Positions 41,750 to 49,916 of a DNA stretch of 64,000 bases are shown piece after piece. The stretch spans positions 1-64,000 of the forward strand of contig NZ_JAFCJM010000032.1 of the NCBI RefSeq assembly GCF_018130955.1. Reading direction: 5' to 3'. Within the stretch, counting starts at the first letter, position 1. Every line of letters starts with the position of its first letter. The notes beneath the pieces are model-generated. The model worked only from the letters and a program-made list of their open reading frames with translations, was not told where the DNA came from and did no database searches. This stretch comes from Bradyrhizobium liaoningense (GTDB lineage Bacteria > Pseudomonadota > Alphaproteobacteria > Rhizobiales > Xanthobacteraceae). Position numbers and translations under genes: made by a program.

Positions 41750-41804
41750 CACCGTCCGACACCTGACCAACGGCCGATTCTGGCCCCTGAACGAGGAAAC
41801 GACT

Positions 41805-42824
41805 ATGCGTGTTTATTACGATCGCGACGCCGACCTGAACCTGATCAAGGGCAAGAAGGTCGCCATCGTCGGCTATGGCAGCCAGGGCCACGCCCATGCG
41901 CTCAACCTGAAGGATTCCGGCGTCAAGGAAGTTGCCATCGCGCTGCGCAAGGGCTCGGCCTCGGCCAAGAAGGCGGAAGCCGCCGGCTTCAAGGTGCTGG
42001 AAGTCGCCGAAGCCGCCAAATGGGCCGACCTCGTCATGATGCTGACCCCGGACGAGCTCCAGGGCGACATCTATCGTGAGCACCTGCACGACAACATGAA
42101 GAAGGGCGCGGCGCTCGTGTTCGCCCACGGCCTCAACGTCCACTTCAACCTGCTCGATCCGCGCGCCGACCTCGACGTGCTGATGATTGCCCCCAAGGGC
42201 CCCGGCCACACCGTGCGCTCGGAATATCAGCGCGGCGGCGGCGTGCCCTGCCTGATCGCGATCGCCAAGGACGTCTCGGGCAACGCCCATGACCTCGGCC
42301 TGTCCTATGCCTCGGCGATCGGCGGCGGCCGCGCCGGCATCATCGAGACCACCTTCAAGGAAGAGTGCGAGACCGACCTGTTCGGCGAGCAGGTGGTGCT
42401 CTGCGGCGGCCTGGTCGAACTGATCAAGGGCGGCTACGAGACCCTGGTCGAGGCCGGCTACGCCCCCGAGATGGCCTATTTCGAGTGCCTCCACGAGGTG
42501 AAGCTGATCGTAGACCTGATCTATGAAGGCGGCATCGCCAACATGAACTACTCGATCTCCAACACCGCCGAGTACGGCGAGTATGTCACTGGCCCGCGCA
42601 TCATCACCGACGAGACCAAGAAAGAGATGCGCAAGGTTCTCGCCGACATCCAGGGCGGCAAGTTCGCCCGCGACTGGATGCTCGAGAACAAGGTCAACCA
42701 GACCTCGTTCAAGGCGACCCGCGCCAAGCTTGCCCAGCACCCGATCGAGGAAGTCGGCGCCAAGCTGCGTGACATGATGCCCTGGATCAAGAAGGGCGCG
42801 CTGGTCGACAAGTCGAAGAACTGA
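41805..42824 (+). CDS. ilvC: ketol-acid reductoisomerase, class I
   Basis: A 339-residue enzyme, second step of Val/Ile/Leu synthesis: isomerises and reduces acetolactate with NADPH and Mg. The nucleotide site is VAIVGYGSQGHAHALNLKDSG (residues about 18-38), with Arg/Lys/Ser phosphate contacts in ALRKGSAS. The Mg ligands lie in GGVPCLIAIAKDVSG-flanking acids and in the GIIETTFKEECETDLFGEQ block (about 185-203), and MNYSISNTAEYG is a late signature. Length is exactly class I. GAGGAAAC precedes the ATG. A terminator follows the gene. Confidence 0.97.
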   Translation: MRVYYDRDADLNLIKGKKVAIVGYGSQGHAHALNLKDSGVKEVAIALRKGSASAKKAEAAGFKVLEVAEAAKWADLVMMLTPDELQGDIYREHLHDNMKKGAALVFAHGLNVHFNLLDPRADLDVLMIAPKGPGHTVRSEYQRGGGVPCLIAIAKDVSGNAHDLGLSYASAIGGGRAGIIETTFKEECETDLFGEQVVLCGGLVELIKGGYETLVEAGYAPEMAYFECLHEVKLIVDLIYEGGIANMNYSISNTAEYGEYVTGPRIITDETKKEMRKVLADIQGGKFARDWMLENKVNQTSFKATRAKLAQHPIEEVGAKLRDMMPWIKKGALVDKSKN

Positions 42825-42905
42825 GTGGCGCAGTGCGCGACGCGCAAGCGTCGCGTGCGTGTGCAGTGCCACACACCAAATCTTAAGCCTTCACGGCTAT
42901 ATTTT

Positions 42906-42943
42906 GGGCGAGATCGCGCGTGGCGGTCTCGCCCATTTTCTTC
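42906..42943 (+). terminator. intrinsic terminator after ilvC
   Basis: Perfect 8-base stem GGGCGAGA / TCTCGCCC with a 13-base loop, followed by ATTTTCTT. A second, GCAA-capped stem GCGACGC / GCGTCGC lies just after the ilvC stop. Confidence 0.75.
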
Positions 42944-43323
42944 AAGCCCAAACTTTGGGGCTTCATTCAGATTCTTCGTGAGATGCGGGCGCACTTCAAG
43001 ACGAAGAACTGACGCTTAAAGCACATTCTTCATCTCGCGCAGTTTCTGAGACTTTCCTCCGCTCTCCCAATCGCCAAAAGCCGAGCGACGTCAGAGTCAA
43101 AGATTCGGCTCTTCAACTGCGATCTCACCACCCGCGCAAGACGCGACTCCTCTCTCACATCCAGCTTCATCCTAAGAACTGATGGCTGGAGTAGAGTCTT
43201 GCGGCCCGCGTGCTCGCGATGAGCGGCACCCGCGAAGATGCTCCTAGCCGCTCAATAAGCAGGCAGCATTGCGCTCGTTCCCGTTCCCCCTACATGATCC
43301 GGGGAAGTAGAGGGGGACATAAC
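42944..43323. other. 380-base interval without a supported gene
   Basis: Between the ilvC terminator and the SDR pseudogene. It is less GC-rich than its surroundings and contains short open frames only. The end holds the GAGGGGG ribosome site of the SDR frame at 43324. I see no RNA gene or repeat in it. Confidence 0.5.
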
Positions 43324-44152
43324 ATGCGATCCGTCGTCGTCACCGGCGCGTCAACCGGCATCGGTTGGGCTACCGCAAAGGTTTTGCTCGGGCGTGGCTA
43401 TCGCGTCTTCGGCAGCGTCCGCAAGCAGGCGGATGCGGACCGGCTCAAGGCCGAGTTCGGCGCCAATTTTGTCCCGCTGATGTTCGACGTCACCGACGAT
43501 GTCGCGGTGCTCGCGGCCGCCCGGCAGGTGCGCGAGGCCCTGAATGGCGAGACGCTGGCCGGCCTCGTCAATGCTCGAGCTTTCGGCGGACGCCTTCCGC
43601 CGCCAGATGGACATCAACGTCATCGGTCCTGTCATCGCGATCCAGGCTTTTGGCCCGTTGCTCGGTTCTGATCCCTCACTGAAGGGGCCGAAGGGCCGGA
43701 TCGTCATTGTCATGATCAGCTCGGTCGCAGGCAAGAACGGCAATCCCTTTTCGGCGCCTTATTCCGCCTCAAAGCATGCGGTCGAGGGGCTATCCGAGAG
43801 CCTGCGCCGCGAATTGATGCTGTTCGGCATCGACGTGATCATCGTCGCGCCCGGTGCGGTGAAGACCCCGATCTGGAGCAAGGCCGAGCAGATGGATCTC
43901 TCCGTCTACAAGAACTCGCCCTATTTCCCGGCGCTCAACAAGATCATGGCCTTCATGATGAAGCTGGGCGAGACCGGCCTGCCGGCCGAGCGGATTGGCG
44001 AGGTCGTCGTCGAGGCGCTCACTGCGGCCAAGCCGAGGGTGTGCTACCAGGTCACCCCGGACCCGGTGCGGCACATGATGCAGGCGACGCTGCCCAAGCG
44101 CGCGGTCGATCGCATCGTCGCCAAGCGCCTGGGCCTGCTGCCGCCGGGTTAG
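43324..44152 (+). pseudogene. short-chain dehydrogenase/reductase, frameshifted by an internal deletion
   Basis: The first frame (from ATG 43324, with a GAGGGGGAC site upstream) reads SVVVTGASTGIGWATAKVLL, the Rossmann start, through DVTDDVA to GETLAGLVN near 43571, then turns to nonsense. The second frame resumes with LELSADAFRRQMDINVIGPV and continues through ISSVAGKNGNPFSAPYSASKHAVEG, with catalytic Ser, Tyr and Lys, to the stop at 44152. Relative to the family the NNAG motif and roughly ten residues are missing at the junction. The simplest reading is a deletion of about 30 bases, not divisible by three. The product would be inactive unless the frame is rescued; a sequencing error cannot explain the missing residues. 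Confidence 0.82.
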
Positions 44153-44763
44153 CTCGCGGCAACCGGCCGTCCACGCGGGGCCATCGCGATCATCCGCAGC
44201 GCGAACACGGCGACCAGTGGGATCAGGAACAGCGCGTAGAGCGGCATGTCGGGCACGCGCTTGCCGAACGACACGGTGAACTGGAACAGCAGATAGTAGC
44301 CGCCGGTGAGGTGCAGCATCCGCCAGGCGCGCGGGCCGAGCATCTCTGCAGTGCGGTCGAACGAGGTGGCGGCCATCGCGATGATGATGGCGTAGCCGAT
44401 GCCGCCAAAGATGTAGGAGGCCGCCGAGGTCGCCGCCGCAAAGCCGGCCGGATCCATGTTGGCGAACACAACGATCGCGATGGCGTGGATGGCGTGGGAG
44501 GCGGCAAAGGCGAGGCCCAGATAACGGCGGTTGCGGCGCTGCCAGCGCGACCAGGCGGTCGGCCAGAGCCGCGCCAACGCGGCGGCGCTGAAGGCGAGGC
44601 AGAACAGCACCAGCGAGCTGCGTGCCGTGAAGCGGATCACCATACGCACGCCCTCGACCTCGAACTGCCGCATCGACGCAATCCAGAGGCTCAGGGCGAT
44701 GAGGCTCAGCGTGAGGACGGCGAGCAGCCGCCAGCCTTCGAACCAGCTTTGACGCTTTGACAT
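44149..44763 (-). CDS. ferric-reductase-like transmembrane protein
   Basis: A 204-residue membrane protein with about six hydrophobic segments, resembling the ferric reductase-like (MsrQ/YedZ type) heme-binding membrane domain. His-containing helices are visible: FAASHAIHAIAIVVFA (about 98-113) and RMLHLTGGYYLLFQFTVS (about 158-175), possible b-type heme ligands. There is no flavin or NAD domain. It starts at 44763, 20 bases from an operator-like repeat, and is divergent from a TetR regulator, which likely controls it. Its stop overlaps the end of the SDR pseudogene by four bases on the other strand. Confidence 0.72.
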   Translation of the reverse strand: MSKRQSWFEGWRLLAVLTLSLIALSLWIASMRQFEVEGVRMVIRFTARSSLVLFCLAFSAAALARLWPTAWSRWQRRNRRYLGLAFAASHAIHAIAIVVFANMDPAGFAAATSAASYIFGGIGYAIIIAMAATSFDRTAEMLGPRAWRMLHLTGGYYLLFQFTVSFGKRVPDMPLYALFLIPLVAVFALRMIAMAPRGRPVAAS

Positions 44764-44782
44764 GACGATCGTCTCCTCAATT

Positions 44783-44801
44783 ATGTAATCATCGATTACA
44801 T
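44783..44801. promoter_or_regulatory. TetR-type operator 1 (8-3-8 inverted repeat)
   Basis: ATGTAATC-ATC-GATTACAT, a perfect 8-base inverted repeat with a 3-base spacer, 20 bases upstream of the membrane protein start (44763). Confidence 0.75.
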
Positions 44802-44825
44802 TTCGGGTGGCCGCGATCGTCAACG

Positions 44826-44844
44826 ATGTAATCTGTGCTTACAT
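44826..44844. promoter_or_regulatory. TetR-type operator 2 (8-3-8 inverted repeat)
   Basis: ATGTAATC-TGT-GCTTACAT has the same arms as operator 1 with one mismatch and the same 3-base spacer. The centres are 43 bases apart, about four helical turns. It lies 28 bases upstream of the TetR gene start at 44873, so it is well placed for autoregulation. Confidence 0.7.
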
Positions 44845-44872
44845 TCACGTTCACTTGATGCTAGGAGGGCCG

Positions 44873-45529
44873 ATGCCCGCTCGTGAGACCCCCAAGCGCC
44901 CCGCCACCCGCCGTACCACGGAGGCTACTAGGCCCTACCACCATGGTGACCTTCGCCGGGCCCTGATCGACGCCGCGCTGCAACTGGCGGCCGAGGGGAG
45001 CGAAGTCTCCGTCCGCGAGGCTGCACGCCGCGCCGCGGTGTCGCCGGGGGCACCATTCCGGCATTTCCCGACCCGCGATGCGCTGATGGCTGCGGCGGCA
45101 GAGGAGGCGCAGCGTCGCTTCCGCGCCGAGATCGAGGCGGCGCTGGCCGAGGTCCGGACCGCCGACCCGCTCGAGCGCTTCCGCGCCTTTGGGCTGGCTT
45201 ACCTGCGCTGGGCGATGCGCAACCCCGCCCATTTCGAGATCATCTCGACGGGGCGCTACTTTGCCCATGACGGTTCGGCCGCGCTCACCCGCGACAACGC
45301 CGAGGTGATCGCCATGACCGAAGCCATATTGGCCGAGGCGGCCGAGCAAGGCCTGTTGCGGTCACCCGACCTCAAGGCGGTCCTGATCGCCGGTCGTTCG
45401 CTGGTCTACGGCTTCGCCCGCATGAACCTCGACGGCCATTTCCCGCGCTGGGGCGTCGCCGAGGCCGAGGTTGAGCGAATGGCGGAGGCGGTGATCGACC
45501 TCTTCATCGCCGGGATCGCCAAGCGTTAG
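44873..45529 (+). CDS. TetR/AcrR family transcriptional regulator
   Basis: A 218-residue regulator. The N-terminal helix-turn-helix (about 23-75) reads YHHGDLRRALIDAALQLAAE, then VREAARRAAVSPGAPFRHFPTRDALMAA, the classical TetR recognition helix. The C-terminal domain (about 85-215) is of the WHG type (RNPAHFEIISTGRYF). It probably represses itself and the divergent membrane protein through the two ATGTAATC repeats between them. ATG 44873 has AGGAGGG upstream; two more ATGs upstream would put the start inside operator 2. The ligand is unknown. Confidence 0.9.
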   Translation: MPARETPKRPATRRTTEATRPYHHGDLRRALIDAALQLAAEGSEVSVREAARRAAVSPGAPFRHFPTRDALMAAAAEEAQRRFRAEIEAALAEVRTADPLERFRAFGLAYLRWAMRNPAHFEIISTGRYFAHDGSAALTRDNAEVIAMTEAILAEAAEQGLLRSPDLKAVLIAGRSLVYGFARMNLDGHFPRWGVAEAEVERMAEAVIDLFIAGIAKR

Positions 45530-45704
45530 GCGTCGTTCGCGCGCCGCTAAGATTAAGCGAAGGTCGGACGCCGATCGCATTGCACGGGCGCAACCGTTCC
45601 ATTACATTTTTATGACACGGTGCAGGTTCCGGCTGCGCCGGACTGCCCTGGCCCGTCGGCCTCACGGGTTTGCATCACCGCGCCGGCCTCGTTGCGTGTT
45701 GTCG

Positions 45705-47417
45705 ATGGCGTCCGCGCCCAATCCAGGTCCCTCTGCCGCCACCGCTGCGCTGGCAAGCGTCGCCGCGATCGGGATCTGGCGCCTGCTCGCCGTTGCGGCG
45801 CCGCAGCTCGCCGCGCTGGCGCTGATGGTTGAGACCGAGAACGATTTCGGCTCGCGCCTCGGCTTCATTTTGTCCTGGGGCATCCTCAATTTCTTCTGGC
45901 TCGCGCTGCTGCGTCGTCCTGCGCTGTCGGGAGCGCTGTCGCTGACCATGGTCGTGGTGCTGGTGCTGCTCTCGCGGCTCAAACACGACGTCGTGCAGAT
46001 GACGGTGAACTTCATCGACCTGATGATGATCGACCGCGACACCGTCGCCTTCCTGTTCACGATCTTCCCGAACCTGCGCTGGTCGGTGATCGTGGCTGCC
46101 TTGGTCATCCTGCCGCTGATGTATGCGTTGTGGTGGCTCGACCCGTTCCGCATCCGCCGCCTGCCGGCGCTCGCCTGCAAGCTCGCCTGCCTCGCGGCGC
46201 TGGTCGGCTATTCCATCAGCCATCCGGACGAGGCCTGGCGCGGCTATTACGACGATGGCTATCTGTCGAAATTCTTTCGCTCCGGCGTGACCGCGGTCTC
46301 CGACTTCATGCGCTACGGCTTCATGGAGTCGGCCGCGGCGAACGGCGAGCGGCTGAACATGCCGCTGGTCGATTCCTGCCACGCTGCCGGACGACGGCCG
46401 AACATCATCATGGTCCATGATGAATCGAGTTTTGACATCCGAGCCGCCAACGGCATCAAGGTGCCGCCAGGCTATGGCGACCATTTCAAATCCTATGACG
46501 GCAAGCAGCGCACGTTCCTGGCCGAAAGCAATGGCGGGCCGAGCTGGTTCACCGAGTACAACGTGCTTGCTGGTCTCTCGTCGCGCTCCTTCGGCCGCTT
46601 TGCCTATTTCGTGACCCGCATCGCCTCGGGCCGCGTCGAGCGCGGATTGCCGCTGGCGCTGCGGCGCTGCGGCTACGACACCATGTCGCTCTATCCCGCC
46701 TATGGCGCCTTCATGAGCGCGCGGAGTTTTCAGGTCACCGCCGGCATCGAGCGCTTCTATGACGCCAAGGATCTCCGTGCCAAGGACGTCGAGCCGGACT
46801 CCTTCTTCTACGACAAGGCGCTCCAGCTTATGGGTGAGCGGCCGCCGAACAAGCCGCTGTTCACCTTCATCTATCTCGGCGCCAATCACTTTCCCTGGGA
46901 GACGCGCTTCCGTCCCGAGCTGACGCCCAACTGGCGCGCGCCGGGCAACGTGGCATCGATCGACGAATATCTGCGCCGGCAGGCGATGAGTGCCGAGCAG
47001 TACAAGGCGTTCATCGCAGGCCTCAAGAAGAAATTCCCGGGTGAGCCGTTCCTGATCGTGCGCTATGGCGATCACCAGCCGGAATTCGCGCCGCAAATCC
47101 TCGAGCCGGGCCTCGATGAGGGCAGCCTCGGCAAGAAGCTCGACGACTACGATCCGCGTCTCTACGCGACCTACTACGCAATCGACGCCATCAACTTCGA
47201 GCCGGTCAAGAGCGAGGCGGTGATGGACACGATCGATGCTGCGTATCTGCCGCTGGTGATCCAGGAAGCCGCCGGCGTTCCGCTCGATCCATCCTTCGCC
47301 GCGCAGAAGGACATCATGCTGCGTTGCAAGGGCATGTTCTACGGCTGCAAGGATGGCGCGGAAGCGCGCCGCCTCAACCGTCTTCTGATCGATGCCGGAT
47401 TGATCCACGGGCTGTAG
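45705..47417 (+). CDS. alkaline-phosphatase-fold membrane enzyme (sulfatase / LTA-synthase-like)
   Basis: A 570-residue protein with about four to five N-terminal membrane segments (residues about 12-180) and a C-terminal sulfatase/phosphotransferase domain facing the periplasm. The metal site is PNIIMVHDESSFD (about 258), the likely Thr nucleophile is in SWFTEYNVLAGLS, and the late metal motif is IVRYGDHQPEF (about 450). Related enzymes transfer phosphoglycerol or phosphoethanolamine to envelope polymers or lipids; which one is not clear. The start is uncertain: ATG 45705 begins just before the first membrane segment, while ATG 45612 would add 31 Arg-rich residues. Its end overlaps the convergent OpuC-like gene by 44 bases. 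Confidence 0.83.
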   Translation: MASAPNPGPSAATAALASVAAIGIWRLLAVAAPQLAALALMVETENDFGSRLGFILSWGILNFFWLALLRRPALSGALSLTMVVVLVLLSRLKHDVVQMTVNFIDLMMIDRDTVAFLFTIFPNLRWSVIVAALVILPLMYALWWLDPFRIRRLPALACKLACLAALVGYSISHPDEAWRGYYDDGYLSKFFRSGVTAVSDFMRYGFMESAAANGERLNMPLVDSCHAAGRRPNIIMVHDESSFDIRAANGIKVPPGYGDHFKSYDGKQRTFLAESNGGPSWFTEYNVLAGLSSRSFGRFAYFVTRIASGRVERGLPLALRRCGYDTMSLYPAYGAFMSARSFQVTAGIERFYDAKDLRAKDVEPDSFFYDKALQLMGERPPNKPLFTFIYLGANHFPWETRFRPELTPNWRAPGNVASIDEYLRRQAMSAEQYKAFIAGLKKKFPGEPFLIVRYGDHQPEFAPQILEPGLDEGSLGKKLDDYDPRLYATYYAIDAINFEPVKSEAVMDTIDAAYLPLVIQEAAGVPLDPSFAAQKDIMLRCKGMFYGCKDGAEARRLNRLLIDAGLIHGL

Positions 47418-48996
47418 TGCGCGGCCGCAAGCTCGTTACTTTCTTTCCAACTTTCTCCCACAGCCATCTCGCGACCGCGTCCGGCGACGAGTTTGCGTCG
47501 TTGCCGCTCGCGCGCAGATTGGCCTCGCGCATGGTGGCGATGTCGATCTTCCCGAGCAGCGGCTTGAGCGCTGCCTGGAGTCGTTCGTCGTCGGCGCGTT
47601 TTGGGGCCAGCAGCAGGATCGCGTCATAGGGCGGGATCGCGTGCTTGGGGTCGTCGAGTGTCACGAGGTCGTATTTTGCGATCAGCCCGTCGCTGGTATA
47701 GCCGGCGATGACGTCGACCTCGCCTGAGGCGACCGCCGCATACATGAAATCCGGCTGCATCTGACGCTGCGCGCGGAATGCGAGCCCATAGGCCCCGCGC
47801 AGCGCGGCCCATTCGGGGCGCGAGAAGAACTCGTAGTCGCCAGCAATCGACATGGTCGGCGTGTGCGCGACGAGATCAGCAATTGAACGGATGCCGAGCG
47901 CCTCGGCACGCTTCCTCGGCATTACCAGCGCATAGGCGTTCTCAAAGCCGAGCTCGCCGAGCAGGGTGATATTCTCCTTGGCGAGCGCGGCTTTCAGCTC
48001 GGTCAGCAATTCCGCGCGCGGCTTGATGTCGGTGCGGTGCAACTGGTTGGCCCAGAGCGTGCCGGAATAGTCGATGTAGAGATCGATGTCGCCGGCCTTC
48101 AGCGCCTCGAAAATCACGCTCGAGCCGAGGCCGGACCTAGTCGTTGCAGAGAGCCCGGTCTCCTGCATCCGGTCCCGGATCAGGGACGACAGCACGTACT
48201 GTTCGGCAAATGTCTTTGCCCCCACGACATAGCTCGCCGACGAACGTGCCAACGACGGCACCAGCGTCGCGGCGACCAGCGCCGCGATGCCGAGGCCACC
48301 GATCGCGGTGCGCGCGCGGCTGCGCTGACGCAAGCCGGTCTCGATCAGCCCGAGCAGTTGATCGACCAGCAGCGCCAGCACGGCGGAGGCAAGGCAGCCG
48401 AACAGCACGAACACCCAGTTCTGGGTCTGCAGTCCCGCAAAAATGTAATTGCCGAGGCTGGTCTGTCCGATCGGCGTCGACAGCGTCGCAGTGCCGATCA
48501 CCCACACCGCGGCGGTGCGGATGCCCGCCATCATCACGGGCAGTGCCAGCGGCAGCTCGACCATTGTGAGCGACTGCCGCGCGGTCATGCCGACGCCTTG
48601 GGCAGCCTCGATCAGTGCAGGGTCGATGCCGTTCAATCCGGTGATGCCGTTGCGCAGCACTGGCAGCATGGAATAGAGCGCCAGCGCCAGCATCGCCGGA
48701 AGAAAGCCGAAGGCCGAGAATGAGACGCCGAACCAGGACAGCGTCACGGACGCCGCCAGCAGCAGGAGCGGATAGAACAGGGCGAGCAGTGCCAGTCCCG
48801 GCACCGTCTGCACGATGCTGGCGAGCGCCAGCAGCACGCTGCGCGCCACGGGACGGTTGCGGCAGACGATCGCGAGCGGCAGGCTGATGATGAGCCCGAG
48901 CGCGAGCGCGGCAAGGCTGACCCGCACATGGTTGCCGAGATAGTCGGGCAGGTGGGACAGCGCCTCGCCCCAGCGCGGATCAGACAACAGGCTCAT
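47374..48996 (-). CDS. osmoprotectant ABC transporter, fused permease and substrate-binding protein (OpuC-like)
   Basis: A 540-residue fusion. Residues about 1-215 are a permease with six hydrophobic segments and the EAA loop as EAAQGVGMTARQSLTMVELPLALP (about 135-158). A further membrane segment (about 232-255) leads to a periplasmic OpuAC-type binding domain (about 260-520) starting VVGAKTFAEQYVLSSLIRDR. Such proteins import glycine betaine, choline or related osmolytes. Because the binding domain is tethered, no signal peptide is needed. The ATG overlaps the stop of the ATPase gene (ATGA). Convergent overlap with the upstream enzyme gene at its 3' end. The substrate is inferred from the family. 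Confidence 0.9.
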   Translation of the reverse strand: MSLLSDPRWGEALSHLPDYLGNHVRVSLAALALGLIISLPLAIVCRNRPVARSVLLALASIVQTVPGLALLALFYPLLLLAASVTLSWFGVSFSAFGFLPAMLALALYSMLPVLRNGITGLNGIDPALIEAAQGVGMTARQSLTMVELPLALPVMMAGIRTAAVWVIGTATLSTPIGQTSLGNYIFAGLQTQNWVFVLFGCLASAVLALLVDQLLGLIETGLRQRSRARTAIGGLGIAALVAATLVPSLARSSASYVVGAKTFAEQYVLSSLIRDRMQETGLSATTRSGLGSSVIFEALKAGDIDLYIDYSGTLWANQLHRTDIKPRAELLTELKAALAKENITLLGELGFENAYALVMPRKRAEALGIRSIADLVAHTPTMSIAGDYEFFSRPEWAALRGAYGLAFRAQRQMQPDFMYAAVASGEVDVIAGYTSDGLIAKYDLVTLDDPKHAIPPYDAILLLAPKRADDERLQAALKPLLGKIDIATMREANLRASGNDANSSPDAVARWLWEKVGKKVTSLRPRTTARGSIRHRSEDG

Positions 48997-49775
48997 GCCG
49001 CACCATCCTGCGGCAGGCGCGCGTTTAGCCGCGCGACCTGCCGCCGCGGCGTGCGTAGCAGTTCGAGCACGTAGGCGTCGCTGCTTTCGGCGAGCTCCGC
49101 CGGCGTGCCTTGCGCGAGCAGCTTGCCGGCGCGCATCACGGCGATGCGGTCGGCGAGCAAAATCGCCTCCGTCATGTCGTGGGTGATCATGACCGTGGTG
49201 AGCCCGAGCTTGCGGTGCAACTCGCGATAATCGTCCCCGAGCGCGTCGCGGGTGAGCGGATCGAGCGCGCCAAACGGCTCGTCCATCAGCACGATGCGCG
49301 GGCGTGCCGCGAGCGCCCGCGCCACACCGACGCGCTGGCGCTGTCCGCCGGAGAGCGCCGCGGGCAGGCGGTCGCGATGCTCGCCGCGGTCGAGCCGGAC
49401 GAGATCGAGCAGTTCGTCGACGCGCGCGGCGGTCTCGTCCCCCGGCGTTCCCAACAGTTTTGGCGTGATGCCGATATTGTCGGCGACGCTGAGATGCGGG
49501 AACAGCCCACCGCTCTGGAAGACGTAGCCGATACGGCGCCGCAGCGCGACCGGATCGACCTGGCCGACGTCGTCACCTTCGACGGTGATCGTGCCGCGGT
49601 CCGCTTCGATCAGCCGGTTGGTGAGCCTGAGCAGCGTGGTCTTGCCCGAGCCGGAGCCGCCGACAACAGCCAAAAACTCGCCCTCGGCGATGTCGAGCGT
49701 AACGTCGTCCACCGCCACGACGCGGCCGAACGTCTTGGCGACATGCGTATAGCTGATCATGGGCGCGGATGGCAT
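48993..49775 (-). CDS. osmoprotectant ABC transporter ATP-binding protein (OpuBA/ProV-like)
   Basis: A 260-residue ABC ATPase. Walker A is GGSGSGKTT (about 38-46), the signature is LSGGQRQRVGVARAL (about 138) and Walker B is IVLMDEPFGALD. No CBS domains follow, unlike ProV, so it is of the short OpuBA-like form. It drives the fused permease encoded immediately downstream with an ATGA overlap. A start at the second ATG (49760) is also possible. Divergent from the NitT/TauT-type operon across 141 bases. Confidence 0.9.
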   Translation of the reverse strand: MPSAPMISYTHVAKTFGRVVAVDDVTLDIAEGEFLAVVGGSGSGKTTLLRLTNRLIEADRGTITVEGDDVGQVDPVALRRRIGYVFQSGGLFPHLSVADNIGITPKLLGTPGDETAARVDELLDLVRLDRGEHRDRLPAALSGGQRQRVGVARALAARPRIVLMDEPFGALDPLTRDALGDDYRELHRKLGLTTVMITHDMTEAILLADRIAVMRAGKLLAQGTPAELAESSDAYVLELLRTPRRQVARLNARLPQDGAA

Positions 49776-49795
49776 TCGTGGAGCCCGTTTCGGTT

Positions 49796-49818
49796 ACCCT
49801 CCCCCTCCAGGGGAGGGT
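49796..49818. repeat. small GC-rich palindrome
   Basis: ACCCTCCCC-CTCCA-GGGGAGGGT, a perfect 9-base inverted repeat in the space between two divergent ABC transporter genes. It may be a scattered repeat element; no terminator T-run follows on either strand. Confidence 0.5.
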
Positions 49819-49916
49819 CAGCACACGGCGTGACTCGCATGCGTAGCACGCCTGCCCGCTCGATTGAACTTGTCGCCGCAAGACGCTAAGGCATCCCAGG
49901 TGCGGGGAGGACAGGC

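Noticed and set aside
47374..47417. Frameshift suspected where two genes run into each other
   Set aside because: Both proteins have plausible C-terminal ends, so a simple convergent overlap explains it.
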